64,000 bases of DNA from Lepidurus packardi (lineage: Eukaryota > Arthropoda > Branchiopoda > Notostraca > Triopsidae). Under the pieces are notes generated by a model. That model was not told the DNA's origin. It ran no database searches and saw only the letters and a list, made by a program, of their open reading frames with translations. The position numbers and the translations under genes were made by a program. How positions within the stretch are numbered: the stretch's first letter is position 1; every line of letters begins with the position of its first letter. The stretch is taken from positions 163,725 through 227,724 of the forward strand of contig JAKZAN010000063.1 of the NCBI GenBank assembly GCA_023053545.1. Reading direction: 5' to 3'. Shown here piece after piece: positions 37,927-46,311 of this stretch.

Positions 37927-38688
37927 ATGCTATATTCTAAAATTGAAGGAACAGGAAAGCCACTCATCATTCTCCACGGATTCCTCGGCATGTCCGATAA
38001 TTGGAAAACACTTGCCACACAATATGCCGCACAAGGTTTTCAAGTCCACGCGCTCGACCTCAGAAATCATGGCCGCAGTTTCCATTCAGATACATTCACA
38101 TACGAAGCAATGGCGGAAGATGTGAAAATCTATTGCAACGAAAATCAATTGGATTCAATCACCATTATCGGGCACTCGATGGGTGGAAAGGTCGCCATGC
38201 TACTGGCCACGAAGTTCCCCGATTTAATCGAAAAGCTAATCGTAGCCGATATCGGCCCTCAGTTTTATACGCCTCATCACCAAGATGTTTTCGCAGCGCT
38301 CAACGCGGTCGATTTTACACAAAAACCAGATCGCGCACAAGTCGAAACTGCAATGGCACAGTTTATTCCTGATGCTGGCACGCGCCAATTTTTAATGAAA
38401 AGCTTGTTTTGGAAACAACCAGACCAACTCGCATTTCGCTTCAATCTTCAGTCTTTCAATGACAACAAGGATATGATTGGCACAGCACTTCCGTACGAAG
38501 CACGTTTCGAAAAACCGACGCTTTTTCTGAAAGGAGAAAAATCAAAATACATCCGCGAGGAAGATTTGCCGCTAATTAAGCATCATTTTCCAAAGTATCA
38601 ACTACGCGAAATTAAAGGCGCCGGTCATTGGCTTCACGCCGAAAATCCAAAAGATTTTTTCGACTACACCATCTCGTTTCTAACTTAA
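37927..38688 (+). CDS. Alpha/beta-fold hydrolase
   Basis: A 253-residue alpha/beta hydrolase with nucleophile elbow GHSMGG (Ser near residue 82), oxyanion region HGFLGMSDNW near the N-terminus and the catalytic His in GAGHWLHAENP. The FLGMSDNW...LDLRNHGRS pattern is closest to the YbfF-like esterase group (ABHD11 relatives). Substrate unknown. Ends overlap the convergent T9SS cargo gene by 4 bases. Confidence 0.92.
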   Translation: MLYSKIEGTGKPLIILHGFLGMSDNWKTLATQYAAQGFQVHALDLRNHGRSFHSDTFTYEAMAEDVKIYCNENQLDSITIIGHSMGGKVAMLLATKFPDLIEKLIVADIGPQFYTPHHQDVFAALNAVDFTQKPDRAQVETAMAQFIPDAGTRQFLMKSLFWKQPDQLAFRFNLQSFNDNKDMIGTALPYEARFEKPTLFLKGEKSKYIREEDLPLIKHHFPKYQLREIKGAGHWLHAENPKDFFDYTISFLT

Positions 38689-39617
38689 TTTTTTACGAAT
38701 TTCTTGTAGCGCAACCCTTCAGAAGTGCTGATTTTTAGCAAATAAACACCAGAACTCAAGTCAGCCACATTGATCTGGAGCGCCGACTCAGTTTGTTTGG
38801 GCAGGTTTCTGATGATTTTTCCAGTATAATCAACAATTGCCAAGCCATCAACAGCTGTATCGTCAGACATCACAACTGATAAAACTTCGCGAACCGGATT
38901 GGGAAGTACGATAAATTTCGAAACCAGCGCTTCATTGATGCCCAATATTGTTCCAGTCAGCTTGAAATCGTCCAGCATCAACATATAAACATTCGCGGAC
39001 ACATTCTGAATCGCAACCCGAACAGTCTGATTCGCATATGGCAGGTCATAAGTCACCAATGTCCAAACGCCATACGGCGCAGTAACGGCAGTAGGCCCAG
39101 AAATTGGCGTTCCAAAACCAGCAACGGTTGTGGGTACATTCGTGCCAATAAACGCGCAAACCTTAAACGACTCAAGGCCGTATGTGTTGGAAAGCGATTT
39201 CACATAAAAACTAACTTGGTTATTTGCACCGCTAAGCAAAACAGGCGGACTAATCAAAAAGTCGTTGTTGCTGGTAACGGTCGCGCTGGGTTCTGCAGCC
39301 CACGATGCCGCATATTTGGAACCAGTTCTTGCGTCAAAATTGCGCACTTCCGCACCTGAGGTCGAGTTGATTACATTCGCAGCAGTGGGATTAAAAACAA
39401 TCCATGCTTGAGGTGATCCTGCGTTTGGCCAAGGCGATTGCCCAGCTGCCAATCCGCCAGTGTAAGTTGGCAGTAAATCCAGATCCAAGGTCGACCAACC
39501 CCCAAAGTTGTTCAGCGTAAAGTTGGGGTAGTTTTCAAAGCTGTCTTCAAAAAGAATGACCTGCGCTTGCAAAGTAAAAGTTAATGAAGTGATAAAAAGG
39601 AGTAATGTTCGATTCAT
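38685..39617 (-). CDS. Secreted protein with choice-of-anchor-type domain and T9SS C-terminal sorting signal
   Basis: A 310-residue exported protein. After a signal peptide (1-19, ending FTLQAQ) comes a jelly-roll-like domain opening with LFEDSFENY, the start seen in choice-of-anchor J/cleaved-adhesin domains, with NNDFLISPPVLL further on. The last 80 residues are a type A T9SS sorting domain: VLPNPVREVLSV, then a DYTGKIIRNL turn and the end DLSSGVYLLKIST..RYKKFVKN. It should cross the outer membrane through SprA and be attached or released. No catalytic domain is visible. Confidence 0.9.
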   Translation of the reverse strand: MNRTLLLFITSLTFTLQAQVILFEDSFENYPNFTLNNFGGWSTLDLDLLPTYTGGLAAGQSPWPNAGSPQAWIVFNPTAANVINSTSGAEVRNFDARTGSKYAASWAAEPSATVTSNNDFLISPPVLLSGANNQVSFYVKSLSNTYGLESFKVCAFIGTNVPTTVAGFGTPISGPTAVTAPYGVWTLVTYDLPYANQTVRVAIQNVSANVYMLMLDDFKLTGTILGINEALVSKFIVLPNPVREVLSVVMSDDTAVDGLAIVDYTGKIIRNLPKQTESALQINVADLSSGVYLLKISTSEGLRYKKFVKN

Positions 39618-39693
39618 GATTTCTAAGATTTAAGTTGAAGGCCTACTTAAAATTATGAAATGACCATGTCGGTCTTTTGAAATTTGACGTTTT

Positions 39694-39727
39694 TTTGTGA
39701 AAAACCAAGCCAATAGTAGTATTTTTG
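39694..39727 (+). promoter_or_regulatory. Promoter for the 114-residue membrane protein
   Basis: TTTG at 39694-39697, 22 bases, then TATTTTTG at 39720-39727, ending 18 bases before the ATG. Confidence 0.65.
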
Positions 39728-39745
39728 TACATTAAAACGTAAAAA

Positions 39746-40090
39746 ATGAAACTACTATTGCGCATTGTTATTACTGCTTTTGTAGTAATGCTTTTATCTC
39801 ATTTGATGTCAGGCGTGCAAGTGAGCGGATTCGCCTCTTCAATCTTAGTGGCTGTTGTTCTTGCGCTTCTAAATGTATTCATCAAACCAATCATCGTAAT
39901 TTTTACTTTACCCGTGACTATCTTCACCCTTGGATTGTTCTTATTGGTAATAAACGCGCTGATTGTACTGATTTGTTCTGAACTGGTATCTGGCTTTGCA
40001 GTTGCTGGGTTTGGAACGGCATTATTATTTAGTATCCTGCTTTCCATCCTGCAATCAATTTTATTCAGACTTACCGGAGAAAGCAAATAA
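39746..40090 (+). CDS. Phage holin family 4 (Phage_holin_4_2)-type membrane protein
   Basis: A 114-residue protein made almost entirely of four hydrophobic helices with NVFIKPIIVIFTLPVTIFTLGLF in the middle, typical of the chromosomal 'phage holin family 4' (YvlD-like) proteins. Despite the name there is no phage gene nearby; in cellular genomes these are small integral membrane proteins of unsettled role. Own promoter; trigger factor follows with its own promoter 40 bases later. Confidence 0.85.
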   Translation: MKLLLRIVITAFVVMLLSHLMSGVQVSGFASSILVAVVLALLNVFIKPIIVIFTLPVTIFTLGLFLLVINALIVLICSELVSGFAVAGFGTALLFSILLSILQSILFRLTGESK

Positions 40091-40108
40091 AACTTAAACC
40101 GCTAAAAA

Positions 40109-40139
40109 TTGGCGGGGTTGTAAAAATGTTATAATTTTG
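40109..40139 (+). promoter_or_regulatory. Promoter for tig (clpP/clpX may share it)
   Basis: TTG at 40109-40111, 20 bases, then TAATTTTG at 40132-40139; the ATG follows 25 bases later. This element overlaps a TTG start that would lengthen tig, arguing against that start. Confidence 0.65.
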
Positions 40140-40163
40140 CAACCCAATTTTATACACAAAAAA

Positions 40164-41489
40164 ATGAACATCACCAGACAAGATATCGACGATTTAAATG
40201 CCGTAATTACAATTGAAATTGTAAAAGAAGATTATGCTGATAAAGTAGAAAAATTATTGGCTGATTACCGCAAAAACGCTGCAATTCCGGGATTCAGAAA
40301 AGGAACGGTGCCAGTGGGAATGATTAAGAAACAATACGGAAAAACGGTACTTTTAGAGGAAGTAAACCGCATTCTTCAGGAAAATTTGAATCGTTATTTG
40401 CAAGAGCAGAAACTCAATATACTGGGGAACCCGCTACCAAAGGAAACTGAAAACTTTGATTGGGAACATGATAATTTCAAATTTGATTTTGAAATTGGTC
40501 TTACACCAAATTTCACAGTTAATTTAGATGCTAAAACAGCGATCACAAGATATAAAATTATAGCCGACGATAAAATGTTGGACGACCAAGTTTTGCGAAT
40601 TCGCAAACAGTACGGCAAATTGATTGCTCAAGAAGTTGTAGAAGAAAATTCAGATATTACTGGAACTTTCAGCAATGAAGAAAAAGGAATCCACAATACG
40701 ACGACGTTTGCCCTTGATATTTTTAAAGACAAAGCAATAGGCCAGAAATTTGTAGGCAAGAAAGTGGGCGATGTGGTTGAATTGTCTACAAAAGGATTAT
40801 TCGACGACGATCATAAATTGATGGACTATTTGAAAGTGGGTCATGACGACGTTCACGGATTGGATGTTACCGTAAACTTCACAATCGAGGAAATCAACAC
40901 GAGTGAGCCAGCAGAATTGACACAAGAATTATTCGATAAATTGTTTGGCGCTGGAAACGTAACTTCAGAAGCTGATTTAAGAACAAAAATTAAAGATGAC
41001 GCTGAAACGCAATTCGCGATTCAAGCAGATCAAAAATTCTTAAACGATGCGACAGAGGCCCTAATCAACAACTCAAAATTTGATTTGCCAGCTGAATTTT
41101 TGAAAAAATGGATTCGTGTCGCAGGCGAAACACCAATGACACCAGAAGAAGCAGAAGTTGAATATGCAAAATCCGAAAATGGCTTGCGTTACCAACTAAT
41201 CGAAGGTAAAGTAATCACTGATAATAAATTACAAATCACTTTTGAAGATTTGAAATCATTTACGGCAGATGTCATTAAGAAGCAAATGGCGCAATTTGGC
41301 CAAATGGATCCAACAGAAGCGGATGTTGAAGGAATTGTGGCACGCGTGCTTTCAAACCAAGAAGAAGTAAAAAGATTATCAGAACAAATTATGAGCGAAA
41401 AAATGCTCAATCTTTATAAAGAGAAAATCGCAGCTAAAACCAAAGAGGTGAGCTACGAGGATTTTGTTAAAGAAATGTACGGCGAATAA
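40164..41489 (+). CDS. tig: Trigger factor
   Basis: Ribosome-bound folding chaperone. The 441-residue protein has the ribosome-binding N-domain (about 1-140) with the signature GFRKGTVPV (ribosome contact), a degenerate peptidyl-prolyl isomerase domain (about 150-240) and a helical C-terminal domain. I chose ATG 40164; the frame is open from a TTG at 40137, which falls inside the promoter. Followed by clpP and clpX, the widespread tig-clpP-clpX order. Confidence 0.95.
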   Translation: MNITRQDIDDLNAVITIEIVKEDYADKVEKLLADYRKNAAIPGFRKGTVPVGMIKKQYGKTVLLEEVNRILQENLNRYLQEQKLNILGNPLPKETENFDWEHDNFKFDFEIGLTPNFTVNLDAKTAITRYKIIADDKMLDDQVLRIRKQYGKLIAQEVVEENSDITGTFSNEEKGIHNTTTFALDIFKDKAIGQKFVGKKVGDVVELSTKGLFDDDHKLMDYLKVGHDDVHGLDVTVNFTIEEINTSEPAELTQELFDKLFGAGNVTSEADLRTKIKDDAETQFAIQADQKFLNDATEALINNSKFDLPAEFLKKWIRVAGETPMTPEEAEVEYAKSENGLRYQLIEGKVITDNKLQITFEDLKSFTADVIKKQMAQFGQMDPTEADVEGIVARVLSNQEEVKRLSEQIMSEKMLNLYKEKIAAKTKEVSYEDFVKEMYGE

Positions 41490-41560
41490 ATAGTATAAAT
41501 ATTCGTATATTTAGTTCGATTTAAAATCAAAAACGGAGTTACAATCTTTATAAAAATCAT

Positions 41561-42235
41561 ATGAATTACGGTAAAGAATTTAAAAAATTTGCAACAAAAG
41601 ACCACGGTGTAAGCAGTCTTTATTACGATAAAATTGTGAGCAGCATGAACCCAATGGGCATGACGCCATATATCATTGAAGAGCGCCAATTGAATGTTTC
41701 GCAACTAGATGTTTTCTCGAGGTTGATGATGGATCGAATTATTTTCTTGGGAACAGGAATTGACGATCAAATCGCGAACATCGTGCAAGCACAGTTGTTG
41801 TTCTTGGAAAGTGCTGACGCATCAAAAGACATTCAGATCTATATCAATTCACCAGGTGGAAGTGTTTACGCTGGACTTGGAATTTATGATACGATGCAGT
41901 ACATCAAACCAGATGTTGCAACAATTTGCACAGGAATGGCAGCTTCAATGGGTGCTGTTTTGTTGTGTGCAGGTGCAGCTGGAAAAAGAAGTTCATTGCC
42001 ACATTCACGTGTGATGATTCACCAACCTTCAGGAGGCGCACAAGGCGTTGCAACTGATATGGAAATCAATTTGAGAGAGATGCTAAAGCTTAAAAATGAG
42101 CTTTACACCATTATCGCAAGCCACACTGGGCAATCGTTTGAAAAAGTGCACCAAGACAGCGAGCGCGATTACTGGATGATTGCAGACGAGGCGAAAGAAT
42201 ACGGCATGATCGACGAAGTATTGCGCCGCAGCTAA
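41561..42235 (+). CDS. clpP: ATP-dependent Clp protease proteolytic subunit
   Basis: ClpP forms the tetradecameric serine protease chamber of ClpXP. The 224-residue protein has the catalytic Ser129 in GMAASMGAV, His154 in RVMIHQPSGG, and the Asp in the SERDYWM motif. The N-terminal 30 residues include a leader (MNYGKEFKKFATKDHGVSS) that is likely removed by self-processing. Lies 71 bases after tig and 42 before clpX. Confidence 0.97.
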   Translation: MNYGKEFKKFATKDHGVSSLYYDKIVSSMNPMGMTPYIIEERQLNVSQLDVFSRLMMDRIIFLGTGIDDQIANIVQAQLLFLESADASKDIQIYINSPGGSVYAGLGIYDTMQYIKPDVATICTGMAASMGAVLLCAGAAGKRSSLPHSRVMIHQPSGGAQGVATDMEINLREMLKLKNELYTIIASHTGQSFEKVHQDSERDYWMIADEAKEYGMIDEVLRRS

Positions 42236-42277
42236 TTAAAAAAACAAAAACGGACTCGTTCCGAAACTTATAAATAG

Positions 42278-43510
42278 ATGGCCAAAGAAATATTAGAATG
42301 TTCATTTTGCGGCAGGAAGAAACCTGAAACCAACTTGTTGATTGCAGGAATCAATGCGCATATATGTGACAAATGTATCGAACAGGCGCACGGAATTGTA
42401 TTGGAAGAATTGAAAAGCAGCTCAAACTCTAAGTTGGTTGCCGACCTAATTCTGAAAAAACCAAAAGAAATTCGCGCGTTCTTGGATCAGTACGTTATTG
42501 GCCAAGACCAGACAAAAAAGGTGATGTCTGTTGCGGTTTACAATCATTACAAAAGATTGATGCAACAGCAATTTGATGATGAGGTTGAGATTGAAAAAAG
42601 CAACATCGTCATGGTTGGACAAACCGGAACTGGAAAAACATTGGTTGCCAAGACTATTGCAAAGATGCTTGATGTGCCTTTGGCAATTGTTGATGCAACG
42701 GTGCTAACAGAGGCAGGATATGTTGGCGAAGATGTGGAAAGCATCTTAACCCGTTTGTTGCAAGCAGCTGATTATGACGTAGCCAAAGCAGAGCGCGGCA
42801 TCGTGTTCATTGACGAAATTGATAAAATTGCCCGAAAAAGCGACAATCCATCCATTACACGCGATGTTTCTGGTGAAGGTGTGCAGCAAGCTTTGCTGAA
42901 GTTACTCGAAGGAACAGTCGTGAACGTGCCACCAAAAGGCGGACGCAAGCACCCGGATCAGAAGTTTGTGGAAGTCAATACCCAAAACATTTTGTTTATT
43001 GCGGGTGGTGCTTTTGATGGTATTGAACGAATCATCTCAAAAAGATTGAACCGCCAAGCTGTTGGATATGCGACTTCAAAAAACACGGACAATATCGATA
43101 AGGAAAACCTGTTGCAATACATCATTCCAAAAGACATCAAAGATTTTGGATTGATTCCAGAAATCATTGGTCGTTTGCCGGTATTGACGCACATGGATCC
43201 GCTGGATCGCGAAACGTTACGCGCCATTCTAACGCAGCCTAAAAACGCGTTAATTAAGCAGTACGAAAAACTGTTTAAGATGGATGAGGTCGATTTCACG
43301 ATCACTGAAGAAGCCTTGGATTTTATTGTAGACAAAGCATTGGAATACAAATTAGGTGCGCGTGGATTGCGTTCGCTTTGCGAAGCAGTTTTAACTGACG
43401 CTATGTATGATTTGCCAAGCTCTGACGAAAAGAATCTGGAAATTACCAAAAGTTACGCTGAAGACACGCTAAACAGAAACTTGTTGCAGCGCTTGAAAGC
43501 GGTTTCATAA
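42278..43510 (+). CDS. clpX: ATP-dependent Clp protease ATP-binding subunit ClpX
   Basis: AAA+ unfoldase that feeds substrates into ClpP. The 410-residue protein begins with the zinc-binding domain (Cys8, Cys11, Cys30, Cys33), then the AAA+ core with Walker A GQTGTGKT (114-121), Walker [11 protein letters not shown] and the LGF-like loop region in the second half that would contact ClpP (around [10 protein letters not shown] and the preceding IPEI). Length is normal. A terminator follows 20 bases after the stop. Confidence 0.97.
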   Translation: MAKEILECSFCGRKKPETNLLIAGINAHICDKCIEQAHGIVLEELKSSSNSKLVADLILKKPKEIRAFLDQYVIGQDQTKKVMSVAVYNHYKRLMQQQFDDEVEIEKSNIVMVGQTGTGKTLVAKTIAKMLDVPLAIVDATVLTEAGYVGEDVESILTRLLQAADYDVAKAERGIVFIDEIDKIARKSDNPSITRDVSGEGVQQALLKLLEGTVVNVPPKGGRKHPDQKFVEVNTQNILFIAGGAFDGIERIISKRLNRQAVGYATSKNTDNIDKENLLQYIIPKDIKDFGLIPEIIGRLPVLTHMDPLDRETLRAILTQPKNALIKQYEKLFKMDEVDFTITEEALDFIVDKALEYKLGARGLRSLCEAVLTDAMYDLPSSDEKNLEITKSYAEDTLNRNLLQRLKAVS

Positions 43511-43531
43511 AGGAGATTTTTATAAAATGGA

Positions 43532-43567
43532 AACACCTGCAAGGTTGTACTTTGCAGATGTTTTTTT
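43532..43567 (+). terminator. Terminator after clpX
   Basis: AACACCTGCAA/TTGCAGATGTT stem (one mismatch) followed by a T-run. Confidence 0.78.
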
Positions 43568-43713
43568 GCTTGGCCGATAATTTTTTGCAATTAATATCAC
43601 AAATATCATCGCTGGATTCGGTTGCTCTGTTGGAAGAGCGAAAAAGTGAGATAGACAAACGTATTAAGGAAGTTTTGTTTTTGCCGGGTATAGTGAAATT
43701 TCGGAACAAGTAA
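43558..43713 (+). CDS. Doubtful 51-codon ORF after clpX terminator
   Basis: A frame from ATG 43558 to TAA 43711 has a plausible amphipathic middle (SLDSVALLEERKSEIDK). It starts inside the clpX terminator and has no promoter or family resemblance I recognise. It may be chance or the tail of a decayed gene. Confidence 0.15.
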   Translation: MFFCLADNFLQLISQISSLDSVALLEERKSEIDKRIKEVLFLPGIVKFRNK

Positions 43714-43721
43714 GCCTCAAT

Positions 43722-43847
43722 TTAAGACAGCCTTTCCGTTGGAAGTGGATGGTGATGCACGCAGCGTTTGCCATAACACTTCATTCGTTTAGGTCCGCAA
43801 GCAGAAAGCGCAAGCAGCAATATCAGAATCAGGCACTTCTTCATCAT
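43722..43847 (-). CDS. 41-residue lipoprotein coupled to the GH3 gene
   Basis: A very short gene not normally called by length-limited finders. It encodes 41 residues: MMKK start, a hydrophobic stretch, the lipobox LSAC at residues 14-17, then a mature part of 25 residues that is basic and holds two further Cys (MKCYGKRC, residues 22-29) and a HHH run (31-33). Its first ATG overlaps the TGA of the GH3 gene as ATGA, so it should be translated by coupling. Mature product would be a lipid-anchored 25-residue peptide; the Cys/His content could bind metal, but I do not recognise a family. Confidence 0.68.
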   Translation of the reverse strand: MMKKCLILILLLALSACGPKRMKCYGKRCVHHHPLPTERLS

Positions 43848-45361
43848 TTCTTCTGCAATGATTTTAGTTGTTCCAAATAATCACGTTTATTGGAAAGGCG
43901 TGGAATTTTGTGCTGGCCGCCTAGTTTGTCTTGGGCTTTCAGCCAATTGTAAAAAAGACCTTTTGGCGCAACATTGATTACCAATGGATTTAAAGTCATG
44001 TTGTTGTGCCTTTTCGCTTCATAATCAGAATTTAATGACTGCAGGGTATGATCTAATACATCCCGAAATTCAGCAATATTTGTTGGCGCAGTTTTGAACT
44101 CGACCATCCATTCGTGCGCTCCTTTTTCACGGCCATCCATAAAAATTGGCGCTACGGTATAATCGGCTATTTCAGAATGGGTTGCTTCGCACGCTTTCGC
44201 AATGGCTTTATCCGTATTTTCGACCATTAACTCTTCTCCAAAAACATTGATGAAGTGCTTGGTTCTGCCGGTAACGCGAATGCGGTATGGACTTAAGGAT
44301 GTGAATCGGACTGTGTCGCCAATCAAGTACCGCCATAATCCAGAATTGGTCGTAATCACAACGGCATAATTCTTAAACAATACAACTTCTGACAACGGTA
44401 CCGCTTTTTCATTGGCTGTGCCAAAAACATCCATCGGAATAAATTCGTAAAATATTCCGTAATCAAGCATCAATAACAAATCGCTTGAATCATTCTGGTC
44501 TTGTATGGCGAAAAATCCTTCTGAAGCGTTGTATATTTCGTAATATTTGAACTGATCGGAGGGCAATATTTTTTTGTATTGGTCGCGGTATGGATCAAAG
44601 CTCACGCCACCGTGAAAATATACTTCTAAATTAGGCCAAACTTCCAGTAGATTCTCTTTCCCAGTTTCTTCTAAAACCTTGTTCAAGAGAACCAACATCC
44701 ACGATGGCACACCCGCAAAACTGGTCACGTTTTCATGTAACGTCTCCTTGATAATTGCAGGAATCTTGGTTTCCCATTCGCTCATCAACGAAATTTTACT
44801 ATTTGGTGTGCTACTAAACTCTGCCCAAATTGGCATATTTTCAATCAGGATTGCCGACAAATCGCCGAAAAAACTGTTGTTGTCTTCATATATTTGGCGA
44901 CTGCCTCCAAGGCGTAAACTTTTGCCTGTAAACAATTGTGAATTTTCGTTGTTGTTGAGGTACAAGCAAAGTAAATCTTTACTCCCTTTGTAGTGACAAT
45001 TTTCTAATGCTTCGGCGCTTACGGGGATAAATTTACTTTTGGCGTTGGTGGTTCCGCTCGACTTTGCAAACCATTTGATGGGCGTGTGCCAAAAGACATT
45101 CTGATTTCCTTTACGGGTTTGTTCGATCATTGGCTCTAACGATTCGTATGGGGAAATTGGAACCCTTTCACCAAATGTCTTGTATGATTTGATTGTACTA
45201 AATTCTTTTTCTTGTCCAAAAGATGTGTTCTCAGAAGATTTCAGCAAGTTCATCAGCAATTCTTCCTGAACTTCATGTGGATATTTCAGAAACAATTCAA
45301 TTTGATGAATGCGTTGTTTAAGAAACCAAGTGGCGATGGAATTTAGAAATGGAAACGGCAT
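43844..45361 (-). CDS. GH3 auxin-responsive promoter family protein (acyl-adenylating enzyme fold)
   Basis: A 505-residue member of the GH3 family. In plants GH3 enzymes adenylate and amidate hormones such as jasmonate or indoleacetate; the bacterial homologues' substrates are mostly unknown. The ATP-binding signature is visible in KWFAKSSGTTNAKSKFIPVS, the second motif in YEIYNASEGFFAIQD, and the hinge region in GLWRYLIGDTVRF followed by VTGRTKHFINVFGEE. Length is normal for bacterial members. It is followed by the coupled 41-residue lipoprotein and is divergent from the DUF2797 gene. Confidence 0.9.
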   Translation of the reverse strand: MPFPFLNSIATWFLKQRIHQIELFLKYPHEVQEELLMNLLKSSENTSFGQEKEFSTIKSYKTFGERVPISPYESLEPMIEQTRKGNQNVFWHTPIKWFAKSSGTTNAKSKFIPVSAEALENCHYKGSKDLLCLYLNNNENSQLFTGKSLRLGGSRQIYEDNNSFFGDLSAILIENMPIWAEFSSTPNSKISLMSEWETKIPAIIKETLHENVTSFAGVPSWMLVLLNKVLEETGKENLLEVWPNLEVYFHGGVSFDPYRDQYKKILPSDQFKYYEIYNASEGFFAIQDQNDSSDLLLMLDYGIFYEFIPMDVFGTANEKAVPLSEVVLFKNYAVVITTNSGLWRYLIGDTVRFTSLSPYRIRVTGRTKHFINVFGEELMVENTDKAIAKACEATHSEIADYTVAPIFMDGREKGAHEWMVEFKTAPTNIAEFRDVLDHTLQSLNSDYEAKRHNNMTLNPLVINVAPKGLFYNWLKAQDKLGGQHKIPRLSNKRDYLEQLKSLQKK

Positions 45362-45457
45362 CTTAATCTTTTTATGTTTTTGGGCGATGATTGTCTAACT
45401 TTACCAAAAATAGCAAAAAATACCAAAAATTAACGTTAAATTCTCCAATCAAATTAG

Positions 45458-46252
45458 ATGCGCTACGAAGGAACACTAAAAAAAATGCAGGCAGAGCTGG
45501 GAAATCCAATTCAATATTACTTGGTTTTTGCGGATACTTTTCTACACATGAACCAGTTACTGGGGCGCACAATTTCTATTAGTGCTAAGGGGTGGGAATG
45601 CGTAAATTGCAATTCGAGTAAGAAAATATTTCGACAGGGCTTCTGCTATGATTGTTTTTTTAGCAGTGCTGCAGTAGGGGATTGGATTATGCGTCCAGAA
45701 TTATCAAAAGCACATTTGGGCATTGCCGATCGGGATTTGGACTACGAAAGCAGAGTGCAATTGCAACCGCATGTGGTTTATCTTTCAGCTTCTTGCGAGG
45801 TAAAAGTGGGCGTAACCAGGCACAATCAGGTGCCAACTCGTTGGATCGATCAAGGTGCTTGTAGTGCAATGGAATTGATCCGGGTGCCAAATAGATACTT
45901 AGCCGGGATTACAGAAGTCGCGCTCAAAAGCCATTATGTGGACAAAATCAATTGGCGGAAAATGCTCCTCAACCAGACAGAAATCTGCGATTTACCTGCC
46001 GAAAAACTTAAAATAGAAGCCCTTTTGCCAGAGGAAGTAAAACCATATTTTGATGCATCACATCTTGATATCACAACGCTTCACTTTCCAGTGCTTGAAT
46101 ATCCAACCAAGCTAACAACGTTAAGTTTAGACAAAACGCCTGAATTCTCTGGTAAATTAATGGGCATTAGAGGCCAGTATCTAATCTTCGACAATGGAAT
46201 TGTGTTCAATGTTCGGAGTGCCGAAGGAACCAAAGTAGCCATTAAATTATAA
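45458..46252 (+). CDS. DUF2797 zinc-ribbon-like protein
   Basis: A 264-residue cytoplasmic protein of family DUF2797. A zinc-ribbon-like four-cysteine site is clear: Cys48, Cys51, Cys63, Cys66 (GWECVNC...GFCYDC). The remainder includes the conserved VYLSASCEVKVGVTRHNQVPTRWIDQGA stretch, which resembles the GIY-YIG nuclease-like pattern (a suggestion, not proven). Function is not known. Shares a bidirectional terminator with the convergent AsmA gene. Confidence 0.85.
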   Translation: MRYEGTLKKMQAELGNPIQYYLVFADTFLHMNQLLGRTISISAKGWECVNCNSSKKIFRQGFCYDCFFSSAAVGDWIMRPELSKAHLGIADRDLDYESRVQLQPHVVYLSASCEVKVGVTRHNQVPTRWIDQGACSAMELIRVPNRYLAGITEVALKSHYVDKINWRKMLLNQTEICDLPAEKLKIEALLPEEVKPYFDASHLDITTLHFPVLEYPTKLTTLSLDKTPEFSGKLMGIRGQYLIFDNGIVFNVRSAEGTKVAIKL

Positions 46253-46256
46253 AGAA

Positions 46257-46289
46257 AATGCCCCAAATAGTTTAACTTGTTGGGGCATT
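46257..46289. terminator. Bidirectional terminator between DUF2797 and AsmA genes
   Basis: Ten-base stem AATGCCCCAA/TTGGGGCATT with a 13-base loop; the minus-strand exit has the better T-rich tail (ATTTTCTTT), suiting the AsmA-side gene. Confidence 0.75.
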
Positions 46290-46311
46290 CTCATATACTA
46301 TAGGTAATTAA

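Noticed and set aside
39746-40090. Prophage suggested by a 'phage holin family' protein
   Set aside because: The family name is historical; no lysin, portal, terminase or tail gene lies near, and neighbours are housekeeping genes.
42958-43449. 163-codon minus-strand frame inside clpX
   Set aside because: Antisense shadow of clpX with Ser/Asn/Ile-rich composition typical of reversed coding DNA.
46257-46289. CRISPR or riboswitch-like structure from a strong hairpin
   Set aside because: Single symmetric hairpin between two convergent stop codons; best read as a bidirectional terminator. No spaced repeats anywhere in the window.
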